DNA of 52,228 bases, taken from Runella sp. (GTDB lineage Bacteria > Bacteroidota > Bacteroidia > Cytophagales > Spirosomataceae). Location of the stretch: the NCBI RefSeq assembly GCF_027484545.1, contig NZ_JAIXST010000338.1, forward strand, positions 1-52,228. Direction: 5' to 3'. Both the position numbers and the translations under genes were made by a program. The notes below the pieces were generated by a model. It saw only the letters and a list, made by a program, of their open reading frames with translations. It was not told the DNA's origin and ran no database searches. The stretch's first letter is position 1, and each line of letters begins with the position of its first letter. Positions 37,206 to 46,502 of the stretch are shown here, piece by piece.

Positions 37206-37982
37206 ATGGAAAAACAACCAATTGTGAGTTTACGGGGCGTTAAAAAATACTATGGCCGCGACCTTATTTTAAAAGGAATTGATTTGGACGTCTATGCCGG
37301 CGAAATCATCGGCTATATCGGCCCCAACGGCGCAGGAAAAAGTACCACCATCAAAATTTTGATTGGAATGATTCCCGATTTTGTGGGCGAAGTTCGGGTA
37401 TTGGGCTACGATATTAAGGAAGATGCCCTTGAGGTCAAAAAACGGATTGGTTACATTCCCGAAAATGCCATGCTATACGAAGTATTGACGCCCATGGAGT
37501 ACCTGCTTTTTATAGGACGTCTGCACAAAATGGAGGATGCGCTCATCGAACGCCGAGCTATGGAATTACTGGAAATATTTGGTTTACAGGCTCATACCGA
37601 TGTACGCATGAATACTTTCTCCAAAGGAATGCGCCAAAAAGTATTGCTCATTGCGGGACTGATTCACAATCCCGATGTCATCTTTCTCGACGAGCCACTC
37701 TCGGGTTTAGATGCCAACGCCGTAATTTTAGTCAAAGAAGTATTGGCAAAACTCAAAGCTGCGGGCAAAACCATTTTTTACAGTTCGCACATTATGGACG
37801 TCGTCGAGAAAATCTCCGACCGAATTGTGATTATCAATCAGGGAACGATTATCGCCAACGGCACTTTTGAAGAACTCAAAGCACAAGCCCAAACGGGCTC
37901 TTTGGAGAGTATTTTCCAAGGACTCACAGGCGACCACGAAAACGACCACCGCGCCGCCGACTTTTTACAAGCCTTGCGGTAA
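37206..37982 (+). CDS. ABC transporter ATP-binding protein
   Basis: This 258-residue ATPase has Walker A GPNGAGKST (39-47), a signature-type segment FSKGMRQKV, Walker B VIFLDEPLSGLD and the H-loop (YSSHIMDVVEKI), typical of the DrrA/ABC-2 export subfamily. The next gene on the strand is a large polytopic protein that is its likely membrane partner, 120 bp away. The spacer between them contains degenerate repeats and a 16-bp element. Substrate unknown. Confidence 0.95.
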   Translation: MEKQPIVSLRGVKKYYGRDLILKGIDLDVYAGEIIGYIGPNGAGKSTTIKILIGMIPDFVGEVRVLGYDIKEDALEVKKRIGYIPENAMLYEVLTPMEYLLFIGRLHKMEDALIERRAMELLEIFGLQAHTDVRMNTFSKGMRQKVLLIAGLIHNPDVIFLDEPLSGLDANAVILVKEVLAKLKAAGKTIFYSSHIMDVVEKISDRIVIINQGTIIANGTFEELKAQAQTGSLESIFQGLTGDHENDHRAADFLQALR

Positions 37983-38102
37983 TCTGTTAACCGTGTATCC
38001 GTTATCCGTTTACGGTTATCCGTAAATTCGTCATCGCACGTGCGCCCTCCGTCGTAATTCAATTCATTCGTCACTCGTCATTCGATAATTCGTCATTCCT
38101 TT
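37983..38102 (+). repeat. Degenerate short-word repeats between ABC ATPase and its membrane partner
   Basis: This 120-bp spacer consists of the words GTTATCCGT, TTACGG and ATTCGTCATT repeated with variation (ATCCGTTATCCGTTTACGG, then CATTCGTCACTCGTCATTCG). One 16-bp GC-rich element is embedded at 38035-38050. The pattern looks like an expanded intergenic repeat rather than a regulator site. It separates two genes that would normally be co-translated. Confidence 0.65.
38035..38050 (-). repeat. 16-bp GC-rich element
   Basis: Minus strand reads GGAGG-GCGC-ACGT-GCG, fitting N5-(N)CGC-N4-GCG. It is embedded in an AT-rich run of ATTCGTCAT words, so its composition stands out sharply. It differs from type-2 copies at about four positions. 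Confidence 0.65.
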
Positions 38103-39770
38103 ATGATTAAAGCAGTTTTACGTATTCTGGACGCTACTAAAGGCTTTTTCCGCTGGCTGGGGGCTGATTATGAGATTCTTCGACACATTGTTGAACTCAA
38201 ATTTATTATGCAGAACCGCCGTCCTATGGCGGCTTTTTCAAACTATAATTCTCGCAATGCCAACCAAGACCCCAACAATTCATTTTGGTGGATGGTTGGA
38301 ATTTTAAGCTTTTTCGGGCTATTCATGGGGATTTTACTGTTTGTGGTTGATGTCCCCTACTATGCCTACAGCCTTCCGTTTGCCTACATCATGATTATGT
38401 CGATGATGACCTTGGTGACTGATTTTTCCACGTTATTACTTGATACAACCGATAACGCAATACTCCTCCCCCGCCCCGTCAATAGCCGTACTATTTTGCT
38501 GGCAAGGTTGGTACACATTACCACCTATGTATTGATTTTGTCCTTTGGGATTGCATTTTTCACTATCGTTTTTACGCTTTTCAAATACGGCATTATTGCT
38601 TTTTTAGCCTGCATCATTTCCGTGATTTTGTTAGCCATTTTATCGGTATTCTTCACTGCCTTGCTGTATATCTTGTTGATGAAATTTACGAGTGAAGAAC
38701 GCCTCAAGGATATTATCAGTTATTTCCAAATCGCCTTTACGATGCTGGTTACGGTGGGTTATCAACTGGTTGGGCGAGTTTTTGACTGGCTTGATTTGGA
38801 AAATTTACAAACGACCGTTCAGGCCTGGCATTATGCTTTACCTCCATTGTGGATGAGCGGTGCCATGGAAATGGCCATTAAGTACAACTTTTCTTTTGGG
38901 TACTTTGCCGTACTTGCCGTACTTGTGCCGTTAGCGTCATTGTGGGTATTGGTTCGATTTTTAGCGCCTGGTTACAATGAAAAAATTGCTCAATTGGGTA
39001 CGGGTGACGGAGGTGGTGCAGAAAAAACAGTCAATCAAAAGCGGCACGGATTTGTAAGTTGGTTGGCTTCCAAAGTCACTTCAACCCCGCTTGAAAAAGC
39101 AACTTTTGAATTATCCTGGAAAGTCACCTCACGCGACCGGCGCTTTAAAATGCGTACGTACCCAAGCCTTGGTTCGCTTATCCCTATGGTATTTATTCTG
39201 GGCAAAAACATCTTCGACCCTTCTGAGTGGCAAAATCTATCGGGTGGTTATTCCTTTTTACTGATTGCTTACATGGGTCATATTATCAGTGCCACGTTTC
39301 ACAGTCAAACTATTTTCAGTGAAGATTTTAAAGCTGCCTGGGTCTATTTTGCTACCCCTAACGACTCCCCGCGCGATGTTGTGATGGGCAATATCAAGGC
39401 CGTTTTATTGAAATTTTATACGCCTTTTTATCTCTTAATTTCGGGTTTTATCCTGTTCATTTGGGGGCCAAAAGCCGTGGATGATCTGGTTTTGGCCTAT
39501 CTGATGTCGTGGTGTCTGACCTTCTTTGAAATCATCAGCAGTTCCCATCTTAAACTGCCTTTTGCCAAAAGCCCCGCCGAACAAAAAGAAGCGGGCCAAA
39601 GTATGCAAATTCTGGTTTTTCTTCTTTTGTTACCCCTGTGTGGCTTCGGGCATTGGGGGCTTACCTTTATCCCTTATGCCCTACCGGTGGCTTGCGTTTT
39701 TGCCTTCTTTTTAGCCCGAATGTTATACCAAAGATACGATAAATTGACTTGGGAAAAATTTGACCTTTAA
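38103..39770 (+). CDS. Large polytopic membrane protein, probable ABC-2 transporter partner
   Basis: This 555-residue protein has about 11-12 hydrophobic segments. A cytoplasmic loop near residues 300-350 (GDGGGAEKTVNQKRHGFVSW) divides it into two membrane halves. It has no ATPase or enzyme motif. Its position directly after an ATP-binding subunit in the same direction makes it the most likely permease of that system. The sequence itself does not match a classic ABC-2 signature that I can recognise. Confidence 0.75.
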   Translation: MIKAVLRILDATKGFFRWLGADYEILRHIVELKFIMQNRRPMAAFSNYNSRNANQDPNNSFWWMVGILSFFGLFMGILLFVVDVPYYAYSLPFAYIMIMSMMTLVTDFSTLLLDTTDNAILLPRPVNSRTILLARLVHITTYVLILSFGIAFFTIVFTLFKYGIIAFLACIISVILLAILSVFFTALLYILLMKFTSEERLKDIISYFQIAFTMLVTVGYQLVGRVFDWLDLENLQTTVQAWHYALPPLWMSGAMEMAIKYNFSFGYFAVLAVLVPLASLWVLVRFLAPGYNEKIAQLGTGDGGGAEKTVNQKRHGFVSWLASKVTSTPLEKATFELSWKVTSRDRRFKMRTYPSLGSLIPMVFILGKNIFDPSEWQNLSGGYSFLLIAYMGHIISATFHSQTIFSEDFKAAWVYFATPNDSPRDVVMGNIKAVLLKFYTPFYLLISGFILFIWGPKAVDDLVLAYLMSWCLTFFEIISSSHLKLPFAKSPAEQKEAGQSMQILVFLLLLPLCGFGHWGLTFIPYALPVACVFAFFLARMLYQRYDKLTWEKFDL

Positions 39771-39948
39771 TGACAATTGATAACTCAAAACAGTAAAATT
39801 TCCTTCTAAATCCTCATTCCAAAAGGATACAGTCCTATTTTTGGCAAACAAATTGCAGATTCTTGCCTTATCCAATCAAGAAAATGGTTGGTTTACGGTA
39901 TATTTCGCACTGTAATTACTTTTCTAATCATTTCCATTATTAAAATCA

Positions 39949-40938
39949 ATGCAGTTTTTCAAAAAAGTCCTCTTTTTTTGTGTAATCTGCGGGTCGACAA
40001 TAGCCCAGCAGAAGCTTGAAAATTATACGCAGTCCATCTCTGGCAGCGATGTGAAGTACGATTTAGTAGCGATTCAGGGCGGCGAATTTACGATGGGCAG
40101 CCCCGCCAAAGAAAAAGGCCGTAAAGAAGATGAAGGCCCCCAACATAAAACAAAAGTCGAACCTTTTTGGATGGGCAAGTACGAAATCACTTGGGATTTG
40201 TACGACCTGTTTACCACCAAAAACATCGAAATTGAGATGGCTAAACGCCATCCGGACCCCGAGAACAGCCTTACTAAGACCGACGGCAGTACTCGCCCAA
40301 GTCCCGCTTATGTAGACATGTCATTTGGGATGGGACGTGCGAGCTACCCGGCCATTAACATGACCCAATACGCGGCCATTTATTTTTGCAAATGGCTTTA
40401 TCAAAAAACGGGTGTTTTTTATCGCCTGCCTACCGAAGCCGAATGGGAATATGCCTGCCGCGCAGGTACCACCACGGCCTATTCCTTTGGAGATGATGCG
40501 AAGCAGTTGGACGAGCACGGCTGGTACAAAAGCAACAGCGGAGCGGCGTACAAAAAAATCGGCACAAAGAAGCCTAATCCTTGGGGACTGTACGACATGC
40601 ACGGCAATGTTATGGAATGGACCCTTGACCAATACGCCAAAGACTATTACGCAAAAAAAGCCAATGGCGAAGCAAAAGAAGCTTTCTTAAAAGTAACGGA
40701 ACTGTATCCTACTTCCGTACGCGGCGGTTCATGGGACGACGATGCCTTGGTGTGTCGCAGTGCCTCTCGCATCCCCTCTGCGGCTGATTGGAAGATTATT
40801 GATCCCCAAAGTCCCAAAAGTGAATGGTGGATGACAAGCGCCTCCTTTGTTGGATTCAGAATTGTAAGACCCCTCAAAATCCCTTCCAAAGAAGAGATAG
40901 AGGCGTACTACAATCCACCTTTAATTGAAGATTATTAA
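39949..40938 (+). CDS. SUMF1/formylglycine-generating-enzyme-like exported protein
   Basis: This 329-residue protein has a signal peptide (MQFFKKVLFFCVICGSTIAQ) and an FGE-sulfatase domain: LVAIQGGEFTMGSPAKEKGRKEDEGP, FWMGKYEITWDLY, FYRLPTEAEWEYACRAGTTTAYSFGD, NPWGLYDMHGNVMEWTLD and RGGSWDDDALVCRSASR. The family includes true sulfatase activators and many members with other or no catalytic roles. Only one cysteine lies near the C-terminal active-site region, so FGE activity is doubtful. The following Gfo/Idh gene in the same direction suggests carbohydrate metabolism. Confidence 0.92.
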   Translation: MQFFKKVLFFCVICGSTIAQQKLENYTQSISGSDVKYDLVAIQGGEFTMGSPAKEKGRKEDEGPQHKTKVEPFWMGKYEITWDLYDLFTTKNIEIEMAKRHPDPENSLTKTDGSTRPSPAYVDMSFGMGRASYPAINMTQYAAIYFCKWLYQKTGVFYRLPTEAEWEYACRAGTTTAYSFGDDAKQLDEHGWYKSNSGAAYKKIGTKKPNPWGLYDMHGNVMEWTLDQYAKDYYAKKANGEAKEAFLKVTELYPTSVRGGSWDDDALVCRSASRIPSAADWKIIDPQSPKSEWWMTSASFVGFRIVRPLKIPSKEEIEAYYNPPLIEDY

Positions 40939-40994
40939 TAGTTATAAATTTTACCAATAATCCACAGTTCCCAATACATAAACCTTTTCTAAAT

Positions 40995-42341
40995 ATGGAA
41001 ACCAATCGCCGAGAGTTCCTCAAAACCTCAAGCTTATTTACGGGCGGAGCACTGCTGAGCAGTCTGCCTTTTTCATCGTATGGGTATCACAACTCCAACG
41101 ATGATGTTATTAAAATCGCACTCATTGGTTGCGGTGGACGCGGCACAGGTGCTGCTGCTCAGGCATTAAGCACCAAGCAAAATGTAAAGCTCGTTGCAAT
41201 GGCCGATGCTTTTTCGGATCGCCTGGAGGGCGCCTACACGGCCCTGACCAAACGTAAATACAAAAATGACGCGGGAGAAGAAGTAAATGTAGCGTCTAAA
41301 ATTGACGTTCCTAAGGAAAGAATGTTTGTAGGTTTAGAAGCTTACAAGCAGGCAATTGCTTTGGCCGATGTCGTTATTTTGGCTACGCCTCCCGGTTTCC
41401 GCCCTTGGCATTTTGAAGAAGCCGTTAAACAGAACAAGCACATATTCATGGAAAAACCTGTAGCGACGGATGGACCGGGTGTGCGTAAAGTATTGGAGGT
41501 TGCCGAAGAAGCCAAACGCAAAAAATTGAACGTAGTAGTAGGTCTTCAACGCCACTATCAGCGCAATTACCGTGAAGCGATGGATCGCATCCACGACGGC
41601 AAAATCGGTGATATTGTGGGCGGAAGTGTATACTGGGTTTCCGGTGGCGTATGGAATAATCCACGCAAACCGGGTCAAACCGAAATGGAATACCAAATGC
41701 GTAACTGGTACTATTTCAACTGGTTGTGCGGTGACCATATTACAGAACAACACATTCACAACATCGACGTAGCCAACTGGGTAAAACAGGGGTATCCTAC
41801 CGAAGCCCGCGGCACAGGCGGACGCCAGGTTCGTACCGGAAAAGAGTTCGGCGAAATTTTTGACCACCACATTGTAGATTTCACCTACGGCGACGGAGCC
41901 ATCATCAATAGCCAATGCCGCCACTACGAAGGAACCTACAGTATTGTAGATGAGAAGTTTTTGGGAACCAAAGGCCGTATCGACAGCTTTAACGGTAACA
42001 ATACAGTATTAAAAGCCTATAAAGGCGGCAAGGTATTATACGCTCACGAAGGAAAAGGTGACAGAAACCCTTATCAAGTAGAGCATGACGAATTGTTTGA
42101 AACCATTGCCAAAGGCGAATACAAATTTGCTGATGCTGAAAACGGCGCTAAAAGTACGCTGACTTCCATCATGGGACGGATGGCTACTTACTCAGGTAAA
42201 GTCATTAAATGGGAAGAAGCTCTTAATTCAAATATCAGTCTGTTCCCCGAAAAATTAGCTTGGGATGCCCTTCCTAAGTTATTACCGGGCGCAGATGGCT
42301 ACTATCCCGTAGCTGTACCGGGCAAGACCATTGTAGTATAG
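40995..42341 (+). CDS. Gfo/Idh/MocA-family oxidoreductase with Tat signal
   Basis: This 448-residue NAD(P)-dependent oxidoreductase starts METNRREFLKTSSLFTGG, a twin-arginine (Tat) signal common in Bacteroidota exported members. A Rossmann domain (IALIGCGGRGTGAAAQAL) is followed by HIFMEKPVATDGPG, where the EKP lysine is catalytic, and a C-terminal domain with WYYFNWLCGDHITEQHIHNID. It probably acts on sugars or cyclitols in the periplasm. It lies 56 bp after the SUMF1-type gene, so a shared transcript is likely. Confidence 0.94.
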   Translation: METNRREFLKTSSLFTGGALLSSLPFSSYGYHNSNDDVIKIALIGCGGRGTGAAAQALSTKQNVKLVAMADAFSDRLEGAYTALTKRKYKNDAGEEVNVASKIDVPKERMFVGLEAYKQAIALADVVILATPPGFRPWHFEEAVKQNKHIFMEKPVATDGPGVRKVLEVAEEAKRKKLNVVVGLQRHYQRNYREAMDRIHDGKIGDIVGGSVYWVSGGVWNNPRKPGQTEMEYQMRNWYYFNWLCGDHITEQHIHNIDVANWVKQGYPTEARGTGGRQVRTGKEFGEIFDHHIVDFTYGDGAIINSQCRHYEGTYSIVDEKFLGTKGRIDSFNGNNTVLKAYKGGKVLYAHEGKGDRNPYQVEHDELFETIAKGEYKFADAENGAKSTLTSIMGRMATYSGKVIKWEEALNSNISLFPEKLAWDALPKLLPGADGYYPVAVPGKTIVV

Positions 42342-42369
42342 ATAGCTTATTGCCGTTTTAAAGTTTAGG

Positions 42370-42385
42370 CGGGGCCGCCCCTGCG
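42370..42385 (+). repeat. 16-bp GC-rich element inside a tandem repeat
   Basis: CGGGG-CCGC-CCCT-GCG. The bases on its two sides (AAGTTTAGG and GTTTACTGTTTAAAA) join into a sequence that recurs just downstream, uninterrupted, as AAGTTTAGGGTTTACCG and so on. The insertion is therefore exactly 16 bp. Confidence 0.88.
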
Positions 42386-42404
42386 GTTTACTGTTTAAAA
42401 GTTT

Positions 42405-42479
42405 AGGGTTTACCGTTTAAAAGTTTACAGTTCAGCATTATTTAATAGTGCTAATCGTAAACTTTAAACCGTAAACCCT
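42405..42479. terminator. Long hairpin between convergent genes
   Basis: Bases 42405-42428 (AGGGTTTACCGTTTAAAAG and following) are nearly complementary to 42457-42479 (GTAAACTTTAAACCGTAAAC and following), about 23 paired bases with one bulge and one mismatch around a 28-nt loop. It lies between the Gfo/Idh gene (+) and the secreted glycosidase-like gene (-) and probably ends transcription from both. Confidence 0.7.
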
Positions 42480-42490
42480 ACTTATTTTAT

Positions 42491-45400
42491 TTATTCCGTC
42501 TTCAGAATCTTAATTACTTTATTTGGGAAATCAGGGTTTTGAACCTGTAACAGATACATCCCTTTCGACAATTGAAGTGCTTCTAAGTTCAAATCCGCCT
42601 GCTGCTTTTCCCAATTTACGTCTCTTACCACCATACTCTGCCCCGAAAGGTTAACTACTGAGAACGTAGTAGATGCCGGTGTATACTCATTCGGGATTGC
42701 AATTTTCAATGTAGTTGCAAAAGGATTGGGATACGGCAGCCATACTCCTGTTTCCGTCGTCTCTATTTCTCCAATCCGGTTGCTGTTTGTACTCACCAGT
42801 TCAAACTGAATCGTACTTTCTCCCGCCGATTGGTTATTTCTAATTCCCTTTACTTTCAACGTATAGATACCCGGCACAGAACTAAAGCCTCCATTGTCAT
42901 CAAATAACCCAAAAGGAGAGCCATTATCCGTATAATTGGCAACTGTAGGACCGGTCATTGTAAATTCAATACGATTAACCGCAGGACTCGCCTCGACGAA
43001 AATGTTAATAAACGTTGGAATGGACGATACAGGTATTTTATCATTATTTCGCACAGTCCGTACAAAAGCACGGGAAGACGACCCACCTGCCTTGAATAAA
43101 CTAAAGGCAAAATCAGTAGCTATGGCTGATGGATTTATTACTTTAATAACAAAATAATCTTCTACGGATGCTCCCTGATTATCAACGGCTCTAACCGTAA
43201 CCGTATAATTCCCGACCATAGTTGGTGTACCCGTTACTTTTCCTCCCTGAAATACCAGTCCGGGTGGCAGATTTCTGACAAAAATTCCATACAATGAACC
43301 GTCCCTATCTCGAAATGTACTGATTGGAATCTCTAAGCTGAAGGGTTGACCCACAGTGGCATTTTGATCTGCAATAGGGTTTACTACAACCGGTGGAACG
43401 TTATTGTTGGGTAAACTTATCGTTATCAGAAAAGCAGTATCTGTAAATGCTCCTACAGCATCATACCCGCGTACCGTCACTTTAAATTCTCCTGCAACAG
43501 TTGGTATCCCAAAAATCACTCCGTTGTTAATGTTTAATCCTGTTGGCAAATTTAATACTTCAGTCCGGACAGCACTTCCTTCAGGGTCACGAAATATAGT
43601 TGTAGGCAGCGTATACGTAAACGATACTCCAACCTTTCCTAATTGATTGGGAATAGCAGTATCAACCACCGGCGGTAAATTTGCCAATGTTTCTTTTACC
43701 ACTAACCGGAAGGGCGTTTCTCCCCAAGCACCTTCATTGTCAACAGCCCTTATGAGAATTCGATAATCTCCTGCTACGGTAGCTTTTCCCGTAAGTTTTC
43801 CATTTAAAAGGCTTATTCCTGAAGGTGTATTCTGAGCAACAATACGTACTACATACCCATCAACGTCCTTAAAAAGACTAACGGGAATATTGTACTCATA
43901 AGCTTGTTGCACAATAATCGTTTGGTCCGGTATAACCAATGTAGCAACAGGGCTTTGATTTACAGCCGTTACTTTTAACACAAATTGTGTTTTAACAGAC
44001 GCATTTTCATTATCAAATGCCTCAACCGTAACTGTAAAATCCCCTGCTTGGGTAGGAGTTCCGTTCATTTGCCAACCATTTGCTTTTATCCCCGCCGGGA
44101 GTCCCGTAAATACCAAACGTGCGATTTGTCCATCTTTATCCTGAAATGTATTAGCCGGAACCTGATAATTATATGAACTGCTCGTTGTAGTCTGTTGGTC
44201 AGCTATTTGGCTAACAACTACTGGAGCCTGATTGATGCGTTGTTTAACAACTACAAAATTAAACACCGTTCGCCCAATCATATTGGTGACGGTAATTGTA
44301 GTGGAATTATACGATTCAAGTACCAACTCATAACTACCCACCTTGAGAGTAGTCCCGCCATCATCTCCGTATAGAGCAAAGGGAGCATCCGTTTCAGTTC
44401 TTGTTTGAGTGATTGCTCCTGAAAGTTTCATTGCTACGGCTTTAGCTGAAGCATCGGGTGTGGCGAAAAAATTAACGGCGAAGCCAAGTGCATCGATATT
44501 CAAGGTATCCTTATTTTTAAGAGCACGAATGAGCGTTCGGCTCAAAAAATTACCCGCTTTATACAATGAAAGCCCTGCTTCCTTTTGAGGAACTACCTTG
44601 AGCGTAAAAGTTGTACTCGTTGAGGCATCGTATAAATCTGTTGCTTTCACCGTTACCACATAATTTCCTATTAACGCGGTATTTCCTTTGATGGTATTTT
44701 TATCCAGGAATAATCCGACAGGAAGCCCTGTCACTTCATAAAACTCAATGGTGCCATCCGGATCCTGAAACGTATTATCGGGAATCGGATACAAAGCATC
44801 AATACCAGAAGTTACACTGTAATCTTTAAGTGGATTTTTGATAATGGGGGGTTGGTTCACCTCGGGCTCTCCCAAAAGATCTTCAATCAATTTGATTTCC
44901 ACGGGGCCAGACGCTTTCTTCTCTTCCCATCGACTCACATATCCTGGAAGATAATACCCGCTTGTCCGCACTAATTCTGAGAGCTTTACCACCATTTTTT
45001 GCACAGTCACGACGGGTGTCATGGGCTTTTTGAGCCAATTATTCAGCACCGATTTAATACTCGGTGCAAACCAGTCAATGTCACCAGTGCTGTTAGCCAC
45101 AATATTGACCAATTTGCATCCTCCTTCAAAATGTTGATTGAGCATTACTTCCATTCCATACTGCGACATACCCGGTTCACGAAAAGCTTCGTTCATAATC
45201 CACTTATCTGCTCCCATGCTTCCTCTCAATACATCAGCGCTGAAAAAGTGATTATAAAATTGAGAATCATTGATTTTTGTGCCGTCAGTAGTACGGGCTA
45301 AATCTTTAAAAGCAAACGTACCGCGACGAAAACTCAACCCATCGTGTACCGAGCCAAAATCGTTAACTACTTTGTATTCACTATTAACACCTTTGGCAGT

Positions 45401-46261
45401 ACGGCTTACTCCATCCAAAAAATTCTTCAACATCGTATGCCGATAAATATACCAATCTGACCATCTTTTGTTTTCGGGGTGAGGGTAATCGGTAGTGACA
45501 GGCTGAATATCCTTTATTTTACTGTAGTCTGATTTCCACGTATCATTAATAGTTTTGAGATTACCATAACGTGTTTGAAGCCAATCTCTAAAGCCCGTTA
45601 ACATGGAAGGAGCAATATCATAAAGTGATACATAAGAATTTCCAAAACCCAAGCCTCCGTCTGGTTCGTAACCTTCATAGTGATAGCCGGCTTCCTGTGT
45701 TGTTGTTGTTGTTGCCGCCAAACATAAGATACGACCTTCCTGCTGATAGGGCTGATAGCGCTCACAAACCTCTTTTACAAAACCCAGCGCTTTGTCGACC
45801 GCAGGCTGATAGGACATACTGAAAATATCCTTTAAAGTACGCCCCTGCTGATCTTTTGCCGCTTCGCTTTCGGGCCAAAACCCTTCCGAACGATTACAAC
45901 AGCGGGCCAAATGAATCCGAAGAAAGATTTTAAGTCCTAACTCTTTACAGAGTTGAATTTGATTGTCAAATTGTTGCCAATTGGCTGAAGTGCTTGTCTT
46001 TTCATGCACAACATCCCATCTGACAGTTATCATGGCAGCATTACAACCCTGTTTAGCCGCTTCACGAATCACACCCAGGCCTTGCTCTGCCCCCTCGGTA
46101 GTATTGAGCAATGCCACACATAAATAACGTTGATTATCTTCGGCTAAAACAACAGTATGAGTTGAGGCAACAATGGGTAAATCAGGACTGTTTTTCGCAT
46201 AGGTTTTGACAGTAGCAACCCATGCAAGCACACACAAAATTCTTGCTACACGTTTAATCAT
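42491..46261 (-). CDS. Type-IX-secreted glycosidase-like protein with cadherin-like repeats
   Basis: This 1256-residue protein starts at ATG 46261 (MIKRVARILCVLAWVATVKTYA signal); an ATG at 46297 adds 12 residues and is less signal-like. The N-terminal domain, about 25-440, resembles glycoside hydrolase family 42 barrels (GLKIFLRIHLARC, GFRDWLQTRYGNL, INDTWKSDYSKI). Five cadherin/Ig-like repeats begin with NQPP, NQAP, NQSP, NLPP and NVPP near 472, 679, 768, 860 and 953. Two related modules (LSLYKAG near 564, FSLFKAG near 1049) contain GDDGG/DDNGG. The end (YPNPFATTLKIAIPNE and KGMYLLQVQ) is a type A T9SS sorting domain. Catalytic residues are not assigned. Confidence 0.88.
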   Translation of the reverse strand: MIKRVARILCVLAWVATVKTYAKNSPDLPIVASTHTVVLAEDNQRYLCVALLNTTEGAEQGLGVIREAAKQGCNAAMITVRWDVVHEKTSTSANWQQFDNQIQLCKELGLKIFLRIHLARCCNRSEGFWPESEAAKDQQGRTLKDIFSMSYQPAVDKALGFVKEVCERYQPYQQEGRILCLAATTTTTQEAGYHYEGYEPDGGLGFGNSYVSLYDIAPSMLTGFRDWLQTRYGNLKTINDTWKSDYSKIKDIQPVTTDYPHPENKRWSDWYIYRHTMLKNFLDGVSRTAKGVNSEYKVVNDFGSVHDGLSFRRGTFAFKDLARTTDGTKINDSQFYNHFFSADVLRGSMGADKWIMNEAFREPGMSQYGMEVMLNQHFEGGCKLVNIVANSTGDIDWFAPSIKSVLNNWLKKPMTPVVTVQKMVVKLSELVRTSGYYLPGYVSRWEEKKASGPVEIKLIEDLLGEPEVNQPPIIKNPLKDYSVTSGIDALYPIPDNTFQDPDGTIEFYEVTGLPVGLFLDKNTIKGNTALIGNYVVTVKATDLYDASTSTTFTLKVVPQKEAGLSLYKAGNFLSRTLIRALKNKDTLNIDALGFAVNFFATPDASAKAVAMKLSGAITQTRTETDAPFALYGDDGGTTLKVGSYELVLESYNSTTITVTNMIGRTVFNFVVVKQRINQAPVVVSQIADQQTTTSSSYNYQVPANTFQDKDGQIARLVFTGLPAGIKANGWQMNGTPTQAGDFTVTVEAFDNENASVKTQFVLKVTAVNQSPVATLVIPDQTIIVQQAYEYNIPVSLFKDVDGYVVRIVAQNTPSGISLLNGKLTGKATVAGDYRILIRAVDNEGAWGETPFRLVVKETLANLPPVVDTAIPNQLGKVGVSFTYTLPTTIFRDPEGSAVRTEVLNLPTGLNINNGVIFGIPTVAGEFKVTVRGYDAVGAFTDTAFLITISLPNNNVPPVVVNPIADQNATVGQPFSLEIPISTFRDRDGSLYGIFVRNLPPGLVFQGGKVTGTPTMVGNYTVTVRAVDNQGASVEDYFVIKVINPSAIATDFAFSLFKAGGSSSRAFVRTVRNNDKIPVSSIPTFINIFVEASPAVNRIEFTMTGPTVANYTDNGSPFGLFDDNGGFSSVPGIYTLKVKGIRNNQSAGESTIQFELVSTNSNRIGEIETTETGVWLPYPNPFATTLKIAIPNEYTPASTTFSVVNLSGQSMVVRDVNWEKQQADLNLEALQLSKGMYLLQVQNPDFPNKVIKILKTE

Positions 46262-46502
46262 TTGGATATATTTTTGAATGAGGAGGTATCTCCACATTCA
46301 AATTAGCAAGAACCGTGCAAAAAAACCAAAAAGTTTTAAAATAGCCTTAAAATAGCCGTTTTGAAATTTTTTGGTTGCCAATCGGAATGTTAATAATGAT
46401 TTAATCGGTAACAGTGTATACTAAAAACGTACTTAAGCACCGAACTTAAAGAAAGAAAATCAAATGGCACAATTTTTGCTACAACGGCAGGCGGAATTCT
46501 TA

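Noticed and set aside
37983-38102. Repeated words as a CRISPR array
   Set aside because: Repeats are short, degenerate and lack uniform spacers; no cas gene is near.
39836-39843. TATTTTTG as a Bacteroidota -7 promoter element for the SUMF1-type gene
   Set aside because: It fits TAnnTTTG, but no TTTG lies at the expected -33 spacing, so the match is probably chance.
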